A DNA stretch of 22,310 nt from a virus, in IMG/VR virus record IMGVR_UViG_3300025131_000480, positions 1-22,310 of that record, one strand, 5' to 3'. This document shows positions 7,681-14,624 of this stretch, in pieces. The translations under genes and the position numbers were made by a program. The notes beneath the pieces were generated by a model. That model saw nothing but the letters and a program-made list of their open reading frames with translations. It was not told the origin of the DNA and searched no databases. Within the stretch, counting starts at the first letter, position 1, and the number at the start of each line of letters is the position of its first letter.

Positions 7681-8601
7681 CTACGCTGCGGTTTTATCTA
7701 CTTCGGTATAAGTTATGCTTGTACCCTTAGATACCTCACTATAAGTTACACTTGATCCCTTGTCAACCGGTGAATACGCGAATGCAGTAGCATTTGCAGA
7801 GGCCGTTAACCCGAGACCTGAAGGATAAACCACGGCTGTTGCAACGATACTTACACTACCTATGCTTGATGTCAACCCTAATCCTGCTACTGGATAGCCG
7901 GATTCTTGACGAATAGTTCCTAAAGAACTGCTTAAACCAAAGCCGGTTAAATCAATAGTGATATCAGTAAAGGCAGTTTCATCTCCTAAAGAAGCCGTTA
8001 AACCGAATCCTGTGAGATTAATAGTGGCTGGTCCAATAACATAAGTAGTTCCAACCGTGGTAGTTAAAGATTGACCAGTTACCGATTCAACAACACTTTC
8101 TTCAATACTTAATGTTCCTAAAGAAACAGTTGCTGAAACTCCTGTCGGTGTAACGGCATAGGTTCCCGCTAAAGATCCTACAGAAGCAGTCATGCTCACT
8201 CCCGTGACTAATTCATGAATAGCATCAGCTGAAATTCCTACTGCACCTACAGAAGCTGTTGCACTGACTCCTGATGGAAGAGTGGAATAAGCATCACCCC
8301 AAGCTAAATTACCCCATGTCTTTCTTCCCCAACCAACTTCAATATCATCTTCAACTACTACACTTCCCGATGTAGAAGTTAATCCTAAACCACCAATTTC
8401 AATAGTTGTTGTGAGAGTATAAGTACCCCAGTCATAAGATCCCCAGGTTAAACGTCCCCACCCTTCATTATTAAATTCTTCTGTATCTCCTACTGATGCA
8501 GTAAGAGCTATGCCTGTGACTTCAAATGTTGGAGTAGCGTTTTGACCCCATTGGTTTTGACCCCATGTGGTTCCGGTCTGGTTCCAAGTATTTATAGCCA
8601 T
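7681..8601 (-). CDS. Repeat-containing beta-rich virion protein (WG and GLGLTASxG repeats)
   Basis: 306 aa. The first third carries Trp-Gly elements (TTWGQNQWGQN at 11-21, GWGRLTWGSYDWG at 47-59, GWGRKTWGNLAWG at 90-102). From residue 30 on, about ten copies of a short strand motif, consensus G-x-x-[LMA]-[TS]-[AST]-[ST]-[VLI]-G, occur near 30, 71, 111, 134, 154, 176, 198, 220, 240 and 262, spaced mostly 20-23 residues after the third. The C-terminus has a different duplicate (VDKGSSVTYSEV / SKGTSITYTEV). Regular spacing suggests a beta-solenoid or a row of beta-hairpins, as in fibres. It lies among fibre and neck genes. The ribosome site is strong (TAAGGAGG). A structural protein is likely; the exact role is unknown. 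Confidence 0.7.
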   Translation of the reverse strand: MAINTWNQTGTTWGQNQWGQNATPTFEVTGIALTASVGDTEEFNNEGWGRLTWGSYDWGTYTLTTTIEIGGLGLTSTSGSVVVEDDIEVGWGRKTWGNLAWGDAYSTLPSGVSATASVGAVGISADAIHELVTGVSMTASVGSLAGTYAVTPTGVSATVSLGTLSIEESVVESVTGQSLTTTVGTTYVIGPATINLTGFGLTASLGDETAFTDITIDLTGFGLSSSLGTIRQESGYPVAGLGLTSSIGSVSIVATAVVYPSGLGLTASANATAFAYSPVDKGSSVTYSEVSKGTSITYTEVDKTAA

Positions 8602-8615
8602 CGGAGCTTACCTCC

Positions 8616-9050
8616 TTACGCTATTCTTAGAATCGCCTGCGTACTTGTAGCTGCTGGGAATTGAATGGTAAATGTTCCAGCTGTTGCGGTTTTATCTCCA
8701 CCGAAATCTAAAACACATACCGCTTTATCTGAGGAAGAAGTATTATAAATTAAAGCTCCTCTAGCTGTAATAGTTGCAGTCTGCCAAGATACATTAGCAA
8801 AATCAACACATGCTGTGTCAGTTTCTAAAGTTACCAACTGACCCGCTACTGCTAATTTTTTTCCACCCGCTGTATAATTAGTTCCAGAAGTTTCTCCAGC
8901 TGTTAAATAATCTGTTGTAGATTTGCCAAGAGTCGCTGTACTGATGTACATTGCAATTTTAAAAACATCTGTACTGACCCCAAAGTCGTGTTCGCCTTCT
9001 AAGATCTGTGTTTTAAATGAGTTACACACTGCACTTGTTGTTATAGCCAT
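8616..9050 (-). CDS. Conserved virion-type protein, unknown function
   Basis: 144 aa with no membrane segments. It opens MAITTSAVCNSFKTQILEG and continues with predicted strands (VFKIAMYIS, ITARGALIYN, VCVLDFGGD, FTIQFP), a pattern I associate with small conserved virion proteins of marine and other tailed phages coded between neck and fibre genes. The C-terminal TFTIQFPAAT segment is typical of that family. Its stop codon is part of the next ribosome site (TAAGGAGG). It could be a tail-tip, fibre-base or decoration protein; the sequence does not decide. Confidence 0.65.
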   Translation of the reverse strand: MAITTSAVCNSFKTQILEGEHDFGVSTDVFKIAMYISTATLGKSTTDYLTAGETSGTNYTAGGKKLAVAGQLVTLETDTACVDFANVSWQTATITARGALIYNTSSSDKAVCVLDFGGDKTATAGTFTIQFPAATSTQAILRIA

Positions 9051-9057
9051 AAATCTC

Positions 9058-9762
9058 CTATTTAGTTAAACCCGAATCAGTCGTTGAAGGAGTATTAAGA
9101 GGGATACGAATTGTACCACTTGTGTAATCTCCTCTTCTTCGTCTTCCAATTTGTTCAAGACCGAATTTATCTATCTCCTGTTTATATCGGTTTTCATAAT
9201 ATGTCAACATATCCATTGGTCCTTTTAGATATCCAAAAGCCTCTACGAGAGAAGCATAAAGAAGGCCATTTCCGAACCTTTGACTAATATAAGTCGTCGT
9301 ATTTCCTGAACTTAAGCCTGTAGGCATTTTTAAAAATTCCACTTCAATGGTATAAGCCGCATCGGGAGAAGGTCCTATTTTATAATATCCTGAACCCGAG
9401 CCATCTCCTCCATCATAATTAGCCCAATACAGAGGTTTTCCAGTATTACTAGTTTCATCCTGGGTATATTCATCTAACATGGTTTGATCTACTTTTTGTA
9501 GATACCACATGTTGTTAGAACTATCGGTCATTTTAATAGCTCTAATAATTAAACATCCTGAAGGAGCATTATAAGTTCCTTGGCCAGTGTTGGTTGTAGC
9601 TTTAAAATAAAATCTATTAGCATCAATATTAACATCTCTGAAGATTCTTTCTTCAGCATTAGCGATTAATTGATCAGTAATCGTGGAACTTAAAACCGAA
9701 GTATCAGTTTCACTAAAATTTAAAATTGCGGTAGTTAATGTTGCGTATGTAAATTGTGCCAT
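9058..9762 (-). CDS. Putative head-tail adaptor (SU10-adaptor-like)
   Basis: 234 aa. The N-terminal helix pair (FTYATLTTAILNF, then ITDQLIANAEERIFRDVNID at 28-47) with the AEERI(F/Y) signature is characteristic of the phage SU10-type adaptor family that binds beneath the portal. The middle contains strands and the C-terminal part is again helical (LTYYENRYKQEIDKF), ending with a very basic RRRR patch near 208. It lies after a P22 gp4-like gene, as expected for a neck module. The start overlaps the previous stop as TAATG without a clear ribosome site, implying coupled re-initiation. Role inferred from the signature and position. Confidence 0.6.
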   Translation of the reverse strand: MAQFTYATLTTAILNFSETDTSVLSSTITDQLIANAEERIFRDVNIDANRFYFKATTNTGQGTYNAPSGCLIIRAIKMTDSSNNMWYLQKVDQTMLDEYTQDETSNTGKPLYWANYDGGDGSGSGYYKIGPSPDAAYTIEVEFLKMPTGLSSGNTTTYISQRFGNGLLYASLVEAFGYLKGPMDMLTYYENRYKQEIDKFGLEQIGRRRRGDYTSGTIRIPLNTPSTTDSGLTK

Positions 9763-10346
9763 TATGCTTGTAATGTGACTGGTCCTATTGAGATCGAGCC
9801 ACCTCCTCCACGAGTATTACCTGTTGTAGCAGTTCCAGAGCTAACTGTAAACTGATAATAGTTGTAAGTTTCATTGTATTTAGTTCCATACTGAGAAATA
9901 ACATGTCCCGCAGCTCTACAAATTTCTGATCCTTTTATTCCATCCAAGTCTTGGCAATCAGCATATTGAGCAACCGGATTGGTAGTCGTTCCTGTTCCTG
10001 GAGCTACCATAGTAGATCCATAAAAACGATAGGTATTTCCCAAAGTGCGTGTGTGGCCAGGTTCATAAACTCTCACAACAGAAGTTCCAGCCGTTGTAGT
10101 AAAAAAAGGGTTACCCCCTAATAAGGTACAGGTAGCAAATTCAGTTCGTGCTGTTCGAGGATGTTGTAAAGCTTGAGGATCTCCCCCCGTTACCTTTAAT
10201 TCTAATTGAGGAGACTTAGGTTCATATTCAGAAATATGCACCCATGCCCCATTCCATTCTCTTACCATTTCAGGATAAGGAAATGCTTGACCGCTTCTAT
10301 CCGAAATCGCCAACGAATATTTACCTTGAGAAAATCGTGCTGTCAT
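9762..10346 (-). CDS. Conserved marine-phage virion protein, unknown function
   Basis: 194 aa. The N-terminus MTARFSQGKYSLAISDRSG followed by QAFPYPEMVREWNGAWVH is a block I recognise from uncultured marine phages, always among neck/tail genes, without an assigned function. The middle is strand-rich and the C-terminus ends in a Gly/Ser-rich tail (TRGGGGSISIGPVTLQA). Both ends overlap neighbours through TAATG, placing it in one translational unit with the gp4-like and adaptor genes. That coupling suggests similar copy number, such as a neck or tail-hub subunit. No catalytic motif is visible. Confidence 0.65.
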   Translation of the reverse strand: MTARFSQGKYSLAISDRSGQAFPYPEMVREWNGAWVHISEYEPKSPQLELKVTGGDPQALQHPRTARTEFATCTLLGGNPFFTTTAGTSVVRVYEPGHTRTLGNTYRFYGSTMVAPGTGTTTNPVAQYADCQDLDGIKGSEICRAAGHVISQYGTKYNETYNYYQFTVSSGTATTGNTRGGGGSISIGPVTLQA

Positions 10347-11137
10347 TAACTCACCGATGGATAATAAGTTTGAGGAGTCACAAAAGCACTTGCTGCAGAA
10401 CCATCTTCTGCGAGAGCTCTTGCTAATTCATCTTCATAATATAATTTTAATTCTTGTGTCTTAGCTGGATTAATTTTTTGACTTAAATAAAAAGCTAGAC
10501 CTGATACTAAACATGGAAAAAATCTAAAAGGAACATCAGTTGTAAAACCATAGGCTCCATCTTTAGCTTGAGGATTAGGATGAGCTATTCCTGCATCTTG
10601 AATTCTTTTAATATAATAAATGTTTAAATATTTTCCTGCCTGAGAACTTCCTGGCGTTACATATAATGTAACTCTCGTTTTATCTATAAATCTTTGTACC
10701 CAAAATTGACTAGGAACTCCTTCGCTATTTTTATTAGCTAAAGCTCCATAAGTTGCTCTGTCAATTTTAGTTAGACTAATATCATTTTGACTGGTACCTG
10801 TCCCACTTCTATAAGCCGCTAATAGAACATCAGTAGCATTATAAATAAAAGTAGAAGAAGCGTCTGAACGTGCGGGATTTGTAGTACTGGAATCTCTTAC
10901 CGTGTTATCCCAATAAATATCATAATTAGCTTGTCCATCATTAATGTAGATGGAAGCATTAGCTACTTCCCAAAAATGAATTCCTCTATTACCCCATTCT
11001 GATAATAAAATATTAAGAGAAAAAAGAGCAGTCTTTAAGCTCAACCCAGATGTCAATTGTACATTGCATCTTTCATAAGCATCTTCAATGCATTGAGAAA
11101 CCGATGGGTTAAATGCGAGTGTATCTGAAGTCGCCAT
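10346..11137 (-). CDS. Putative neck/tail accessory protein (P22 gp4-like)
   Basis: 263 aa. The N-terminal helical part (CIEDAYERCNVQL, LKTALFSLNILLSEWGNRGI at about 16-55) resembles the first helices of P22 gp4-type tail accessory proteins. After a beta-rich middle (RVTLYVTPG, LNIYYIKRIQDAG) there is a conserved DVPFRFFPCLVSGLAFYLSQKI segment near 200-221 and a C-terminal helix with acidic residues. This architecture is common in short-tailed phages next to the adaptor. The ribosome site is AGGGGG and the preceding stop is fused to it. The structural assignment is good; the gp4 equivalence is moderate and rests on motif resemblance and gene order only. Confidence 0.55.
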   Translation of the reverse strand: MATSDTLAFNPSVSQCIEDAYERCNVQLTSGLSLKTALFSLNILLSEWGNRGIHFWEVANASIYINDGQANYDIYWDNTVRDSSTTNPARSDASSTFIYNATDVLLAAYRSGTGTSQNDISLTKIDRATYGALANKNSEGVPSQFWVQRFIDKTRVTLYVTPGSSQAGKYLNIYYIKRIQDAGIAHPNPQAKDGAYGFTTDVPFRFFPCLVSGLAFYLSQKINPAKTQELKLYYEDELARALAEDGSAASAFVTPQTYYPSVS

Positions 11138-11145
11138 TTATCCCC

Positions 11146-11439
11146 CTATGCGTAGTAGAATGTTACGTCCGCAATAGTTGTTAAACTAACCGTTGGTTTA
11201 GTACGACAATATATACCTGTTCCGGGTAAGGTAACATTATATACCATTGGACTGGAAGAACCGTTTGGTGTTCCCCATACTCCTACAGAACTACTATTGT
11301 CTTCCAAATCAATTGTACCAGCTCCTGCTGTACAATTTGCAGAAAAACCTAAAATTCTTGCAGGTCCTCCAAAAATTTCAGTATTAGCTACTGTACTTGT
11401 TATTCGTTTAGCTTTTATATCTACTGGATATGTACTCAT
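11146..11439 (-). CDS. Small beta-rich protein, unknown function
   Basis: 97 aa. It shows a predicted all-beta pattern (ARILGFSANCTAG, TIDLEDNSSSVGV, MVYNVTLPGTGIYC, VTFYYA) and no signal or membrane segment. I do not recognise a family. It lies between the 142-aa beta-rich protein and the gp4-like gene, in the part of phage operons that often encodes minor head or neck proteins. AGGAG lies 9 nt before the ATG, just downstream of a stable UUCG hairpin (11457-11478) that may insulate its translation from the preceding gene. Real gene likely; function unknown. Confidence 0.6.
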   Translation of the reverse strand: MSTYPVDIKAKRITSTVANTEIFGGPARILGFSANCTAGAGTIDLEDNSSSVGVWGTPNGSSSPMVYNVTLPGTGIYCRTKPTVSLTTIADVTFYYA

Positions 11440-11456
11440 AATTTATCTCCTATTCT

Positions 11457-11478
11457 GCGAGCTCCCGAAGGAGCTCAC
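11457..11478 (-). promoter_or_regulatory. intercistronic RNA hairpin with UUCG tetraloop
   Basis: On the transcript, GAGCTCC-TTCG-GGAGCTC forms a perfect 7-bp stem (9 bp with one G-U and one more G-C) closed by C-UUCG-G, an unusually stable tetraloop. It lies between a stop at 11491 and the AGGAG of the next gene. No U-tract follows, so it is more likely an mRNA-stability or processing element than a full terminator. Confidence 0.55.
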
Positions 11479-11490
11479 AAAGTTTATTTA

Positions 11491-11919
11491 TTAGCTCAGG
11501 TTTCTATTTTGAAGGTATTGAACCACCAAAACACCAGTGCCCGCACCTGTGGCAGCAGAATCAACATAAAGAGTAACGTCGGATGTACCCACGTCTTTCC
11601 AATTTGCTTCTGTTCCCGTATAGGCTGCAGTTACTCGGTGATTTCCAACAACCGTAGCTGGTAGACCATCACAATACAGATCCGTATCTGTAGAGATACC
11701 AACATCAATTGTGTTAGTTCCTCCATTCCAAGCAGTTTGTATCAAAACATACATATTTATGATTTGACTGTTTGCTGGAATAATTATCCCCGTATCAGAT
11801 GCAGTTGTATTTTCAGTAATAGCTGCTGATTGAGCAGCGACTAAAAAACCAACATTAGCTGATGATCCTTCTCTAACTGTTCCGGATTTTACTGGTCCGG
11901 AAAATGTAGTTGTACCCAT
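11491..11919 (-). CDS. Small beta-rich virion protein, possible decoration protein
   Basis: 142 aa. It opens with TTFSGPVKSGTVREGSSAN, an element I recognise from conserved small proteins near capsid genes in marine phages. The rest is predicted beta-sandwich: TGIIIPANSQIINMYVLIQT, NTIDVGISTDTDLYCDG, VTLYVDSAATGAGTGVLVVQYL. It is the first long gene after the capsid protein and two small genes. A head decoration or minor head role fits location and size but is not shown by sequence. It has its own AGGAGG site after a leader with a nested hairpin (11942-11982). Confidence 0.6.
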   Translation of the reverse strand: MGTTTFSGPVKSGTVREGSSANVGFLVAAQSAAITENTTASDTGIIIPANSQIINMYVLIQTAWNGGTNTIDVGISTDTDLYCDGLPATVVGNHRVTAAYTGTEANWKDVGTSDVTLYVDSAATGAGTGVLVVQYLQNRNLS

Positions 11920-11941
11920 AATTATAATCCTCCTAGTTTGT

Positions 11942-11982
11942 GAATCTAGTCTCTAGGCCGTCGAGTATACTCGTCTAGATTC
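11942..11982 (-). promoter_or_regulatory. nested inverted repeats in the leader of the 142-aa gene
   Basis: Outer arms GAATCTAG (11942-11949) and CTAGATTC (11975-11982) enclose a perfect 12-bp palindrome CGAGTATACTCG (11962-11973). Position just upstream of the AGGAGG of the next gene suggests an RNA hairpin controlling translation or stability, or a protein-binding site. There is no U-tract. Confidence 0.45.
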
Positions 11983-12080
11983 TATTAAATAATTGTATAC
12001 TAATTTAGATATAGCTCACTTTTGTATAGAGCGCAAGAGATTATGTAGCTTGGATTGAATTCCAGAATGTAGCGTTTTAT
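11983..12080 (-). promoter_or_regulatory. AT-rich intergenic region with a weak promoter candidate
   Basis: Together with the hairpin this is the largest gene-free gap (11920-12080). On the minus strand TTGCGC (12036-12031), a 17-nt spacer and TATATC (12013-12008) form a weak sigma-70-like pair, four of six matches each. No open reading frame or tRNA-like structure is evident. A promoter here would serve the 142-aa gene and everything after it. Confidence 0.25.
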
Positions 12081-12290
12081 TTAAGTGGCTACTGACACTT
12101 CAGGCCTTGAGCTAGCGATCTTAATTTTAAGATCTTCTAATCGAGCTTCTTCTAATTTGATCTGCGTAATAATTTCTTTAATCGCATGATCAATCTTAGT
12201 CATTTGGAGAGTATATCTACCCTCATTAAGATGCTCCTGCTCCCAACTTAACTCCAAGGACTTCTTTTGTTTGTATAGGTCCTCGATCAT
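12081..12290 (-). CDS. Small helical protein, unknown function
   Basis: 69 aa from the ATG at 12290, chosen because GAGGAGG lies 7 nt upstream. A longer in-frame start at 12350 adds 20 residues lying wholly inside the preceding gene and has no comparable ribosome site. The product is almost entirely helical and charged (IEDLYKQKKSLELSWEQEH, then KIDHAIKEIITQIKLEEARLE from about 32), with heptad-like hydrophobics suggesting a short coiled coil, and a disordered end. It overlaps the 3' end of the 83-aa gene by 65 nt in another frame. No family recognised. It may be a minor assembly factor; that is only a guess. Confidence 0.6.
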   Translation of the reverse strand: MIEDLYKQKKSLELSWEQEHLNEGRYTLQMTKIDHAIKEIITQIKLEEARLEDLKIKIASSRPEVSVAT

Positions 12291-12477
12291 GATTAACCTC
12301 CTCATAGGTAATCCATTTACCAGTCTTACTAGTAAATCCATCAGATTCAAACTTTACCTCATTTTTTCCTAGTTTGTCAAGGATTGAATTCTCAATACTT
12401 TGAGGATCGTCATTAGCATCAACTTTAAAGTCGGCATAATAACCATTGTAGCGTATTTGAATTCTGAAGTTTTTCAT
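12226..12477 (-). CDS. Conserved small phage protein, unknown function
   Basis: 83 aa. The opening strand KNFRIQIRYNGYYADFKVDAND, followed by a helix beginning IENSILDKLG, gives a beta-beta-alpha pattern that I recognise from small proteins of marine phages without function. The C-terminus overlaps the next gene by 65 nt. The ribosome site is weak (AAAGATAGAAATTACC before the ATG), and a strong hairpin lies 24 nt upstream, directly after the capsid gene, so expression is probably far below that of the capsid protein. Gene call fairly secure; role unknown. Confidence 0.6.
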   Translation of the reverse strand: MKNFRIQIRYNGYYADFKVDANDDPQSIENSILDKLGKNEVKFESDGFTSKTGKWITYEEVNHDRGPIQTKEVLGVKLGAGAS

Positions 12478-12500
12478 TGGTAATTTCTATCTTTATAGTC

Positions 12501-12532
12501 GAAATGAGGCGATTTTAAGGCCGCCTCATTTC
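12501..12532 (-). terminator. strong hairpin after the capsid gene, possible partial terminator
   Basis: GAAATGAGGCG and CGCCTCATTTC pair perfectly (11 bp) around a 10-nt loop, starting 12 nt after the capsid stop codon at 12544. The U-tract of a classical intrinsic terminator is missing on the transcribed strand (GACTATAAAG follows). It may act as a leaky terminator or protect the 3' end of the abundant capsid mRNA. Confidence 0.6.
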
Positions 12533-12543
12533 TAATTTATTGA

Positions 12544-13455
12544 TTACGCTCCTGGTGAGCCGTAAATACCTCTCCAGTCGGATACGCCAAATGCGTATCT
12601 TTCTCTAGCTTTGTATCTTACGTTACCAGTATCAAAGTCACCTTCCATTGAAGTTTTCAATGGTGCTCTATCGAAATGTTTCATTCCGTTAGGAACATCA
12701 GTGATAATGAAGAAAGCATCGTTGTCGTTTAGATAATGGTTAACAACATAACCTTCAGGGATTGAACCCATGTGGTTGATTGCGTTAATGTCATTATCTG
12801 CAGTACCTACTCTGCCTTTAGACTTCATCAGTCTTTCAGCAGTGAAAATAAGGTCAGAAGGTATTACTAATCTTCTTGCCTTAGCTGCAACTTTTAAACC
12901 TCTTTCATCTTTAGTTGCTGCAATGTTAATCAACATTGATTCTAAAGAAGTTTCGTTTAAATCTGCAGAAGTACTTAGTTCGTTTGCTTGGTCACCTGAC
13001 AAAGTTGGGTGGTCAGTTGTCAAAAGACATTTTCCATCACCATAGAAAGGTCCGTTAGATGTATCAAAACCATTGTTTAATACATTTGCACCTTTCGTAT
13101 TTTTTGTTGATGCCATTGAACGAGCTAGGGCTTTTGTATAACGAGAAGCAAGTCTGTCGTAGAGGTTATCTTCGATAGCTTCTTCTGTTATTGCGAAAGC
13201 CAATGCAATTGTCTCCATTGTATATCTTGCAGTGTAAGTTTCCTGAGCTGTGTCGAAGCTTACGCCTTGACCTTCAGGTTTAACTGCTGCGTCACCGAAT
13301 CCTGATAACATTACTTCCTCTTCGAAAGCTCTGTCTGAAGACTCAGTTACAAAGATATCTTTGGTTTCGTCTGCGTATTGTTTATACTCCAACCCGAACA
13401 AGGCATTTAAACCTGGCTCGAGCTCTTTTACTAGCTGCTGTCGTGATATTGCCAT
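12544..13455 (-). CDS. Major capsid protein (HK97-fold type)
   Basis: 303 aa, the usual size for a single-domain HK97-like coat without a long pro-region. Visible landmarks are an N-terminal helix (ISRQQLVKELEPGLNALFG), an E-loop-like stretch rich in Gly and acidic residues near 45-75 (VMLSGFGDAAVKPEG), YTARYTMETIALAFAITEE around 73-91, a spine-helix-like segment LYDRLASRYTKALARSM, LLTTDHPT at about 144-151, and the C-terminal AFGVSDWRGIYGSPGA. This order matches the Mu gpT-like coat family seen in marine phages. Gene order (scaffold, accessory, coat, neck genes) agrees. The ribosome site AAGGAG lies 8 nt before the ATG, and a stable hairpin follows the stop, both consistent with high expression. 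HK97 fold is inferred from family resemblance. Confidence 0.85.
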   Translation of the reverse strand: MAISRQQLVKELEPGLNALFGLEYKQYADETKDIFVTESSDRAFEEEVMLSGFGDAAVKPEGQGVSFDTAQETYTARYTMETIALAFAITEEAIEDNLYDRLASRYTKALARSMASTKNTKGANVLNNGFDTSNGPFYGDGKCLLTTDHPTLSGDQANELSTSADLNETSLESMLINIAATKDERGLKVAAKARRLVIPSDLIFTAERLMKSKGRVGTADNDINAINHMGSIPEGYVVNHYLNDNDAFFIITDVPNGMKHFDRAPLKTSMEGDFDTGNVRYKARERYAFGVSDWRGIYGSPGA

Positions 13456-13466
13456 AGTTTATCTCC

Positions 13467-14081
13467 TTATAGTGCGTTGTCGTAATAAACGTGCTCATTG
13501 AATTTTACAACCCAATTAGCATTATTTTCACCCGTTCCTAGATCACTGTTTGATGGATCTTCAGAAACTCTAATTAAAGCCATTTGTCCTGTACCATTGT
13601 ACGAAGTTGCTCCAATTTCTTCTTTAGATCTACCATTAATAGTAGAGCCAGCTGTGTAAAGCATGTCAACAGATCTGCCAACACAACTTTGCACTAATCT
13701 ACCTGAAGTTTGCACTTCAAATAAATCATCCGGGTTATCATACACAAACGCTGTCGCGCCAGCCGAAGGACTCGTTACTGCGACGTCCCCTGGCCAGTAG
13801 TTTTTGAACGTTGGTTTAGACGTTGTTGGATCTTCATAGAAACAACCGTTGAAAATACCTAAGTTACGTGTTGAAGTTGTAGCTGCTGCTTGACCGATAA
13901 ATCCAGCGGCGATTGCTCTGCCACCTTCATCAGTTCCAGCACCCATTTCAACAATGTCACCTGCATAAATTGCAGATGTGTAACCGCTTGCGATTACATA
14001 CTTAGATGTACCTTCATTAGTTGGTCTACTACCTAATCCGCCGACTTGTCTAAAGCCAAACGCTGCGTCTTGGTTTGCCAT
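13467..14081 (-). CDS. Conserved capsid-adjacent protein, probable head decoration/stabilisation protein
   Basis: 204 aa. The N-terminus NQDAAFGFRQVGGLGSRP followed by KYVIASGYTSAIYAGDIVEM is typical of a family of beta-rich proteins coded beside the coat gene in many tailed phages. The rest is Gly/Ser/Thr/Asp-rich with beta strands (DVAVTSPSAGATAFVYDNPD, NWVVKFNEHVYYD); no catalytic motif is seen. Tight linkage to the coat gene (11-nt gap, stop fused to TAAGGAG) supports co-expression. A decoration or cement protein is the best reading, inferred from neighbourhood and composition. Confidence 0.65.
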   Translation of the reverse strand: MANQDAAFGFRQVGGLGSRPTNEGTSKYVIASGYTSAIYAGDIVEMGAGTDEGGRAIAAGFIGQAAATTSTRNLGIFNGCFYEDPTTSKPTFKNYWPGDVAVTSPSAGATAFVYDNPDDLFEVQTSGRLVQSCVGRSVDMLYTAGSTINGRSKEEIGATSYNGTGQMALIRVSEDPSNSDLGTGENNANWVVKFNEHVYYDNAL

Positions 14082-14096
14082 ATTATTACTCCTAAT

Positions 14097-14116
14097 GTGA
14101 ATACGTTAATATTCAC
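14097..14116 (-). promoter_or_regulatory. leader hairpin before the decoration-type gene
   Basis: GTGAATA and TATTCAC pair (7 bp) around a 6-nt loop, ending a few bases before the AGGAG of the 204-aa gene. The gap 14082-14164 otherwise shows no gene and no convincing promoter. The hairpin may mark an mRNA processing point that separates the scaffold and capsid parts of the transcript. Confidence 0.4.
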
Positions 14117-14164
14117 GGTTAATTAAAATCGATGATAGGGAATTGGTTGTTATCCCGAGAAAGA

Positions 14165-14623
14165 TTACTCTTTCTTTGTACCACCGAATGTTACGCGAGA
14201 CTGCCTATCCTGTTGGATCGGCATACTCTTATGTTGTTCCCTTTTTAAATCGTGCTCTAAAGCTTCGTTTGATTCACGTGTCTGATTTCTAAAATAGTCA
14301 GTTCGTGATTCAGCGATTTCTTCAGGTATCCTTGCCAACACAAGGCCTCCTACTCCGATCATTCCCTTATACTGCCCCGTGTCGATTACAGGATATTCAG
14401 ATCCAGGATATTCATCGGCTCGGACTAATTCCCAGCCAGATCTAAGTTTACCTTGAACGTTCTTGGTATCCTCAAATCCCAATGATGAAATTCTGATCCA
14501 TCTATGCCTGAACCCTTTAGGGGGTTTGGGTGCATCTAAAGCAGATGGAGGAGTCCATACTTTTGGTCTTTCAGTTTTAGACCTAGTTTGACTCGCACGA
14601 GAAGTTTTTTTATCGTTTTCCAT
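14165..14623 (-). CDS. Conserved protein between scaffold and capsid genes
   Basis: 152 aa. Basic, disordered N-terminus (to about 38), then a compact region beginning FRHRWIRISSLGFEDTKNV with GWELVRADEYP at about 63-73, a YKGMIGVGGLVLARIPEEI strand-helix element at about 84-102 and a charged helical tail. I recognise the RHRWIR / GWELVR pattern from marine phage head modules, where its function is unknown. It starts 1 nt after the scaffold stop with AAGGAG in place, so it is translated together with the scaffold. It may be a head assembly or minor capsid factor. Confidence 0.6.
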   Translation of the reverse strand: MENDKKTSRASQTRSKTERPKVWTPPSALDAPKPPKGFRHRWIRISSLGFEDTKNVQGKLRSGWELVRADEYPGSEYPVIDTGQYKGMIGVGGLVLARIPEEIAESRTDYFRNQTRESNEALEHDLKREQHKSMPIQQDRQSRVTFGGTKKE

Positions 14624-14624
14624 A

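Noticed and set aside
12291-12350. Longer start (ATG at 12350) for the small helical gene.
   Set aside because: No ribosome site there, the extra 20 residues overlap the 83-aa gene, and ATG 12290 has GAGGAGG at ideal distance.
12501-12532. Calling this a classical rho-independent terminator.
   Set aside because: The stem is perfect but no U-tract follows on the transcribed strand; kept only as a possible partial terminator.
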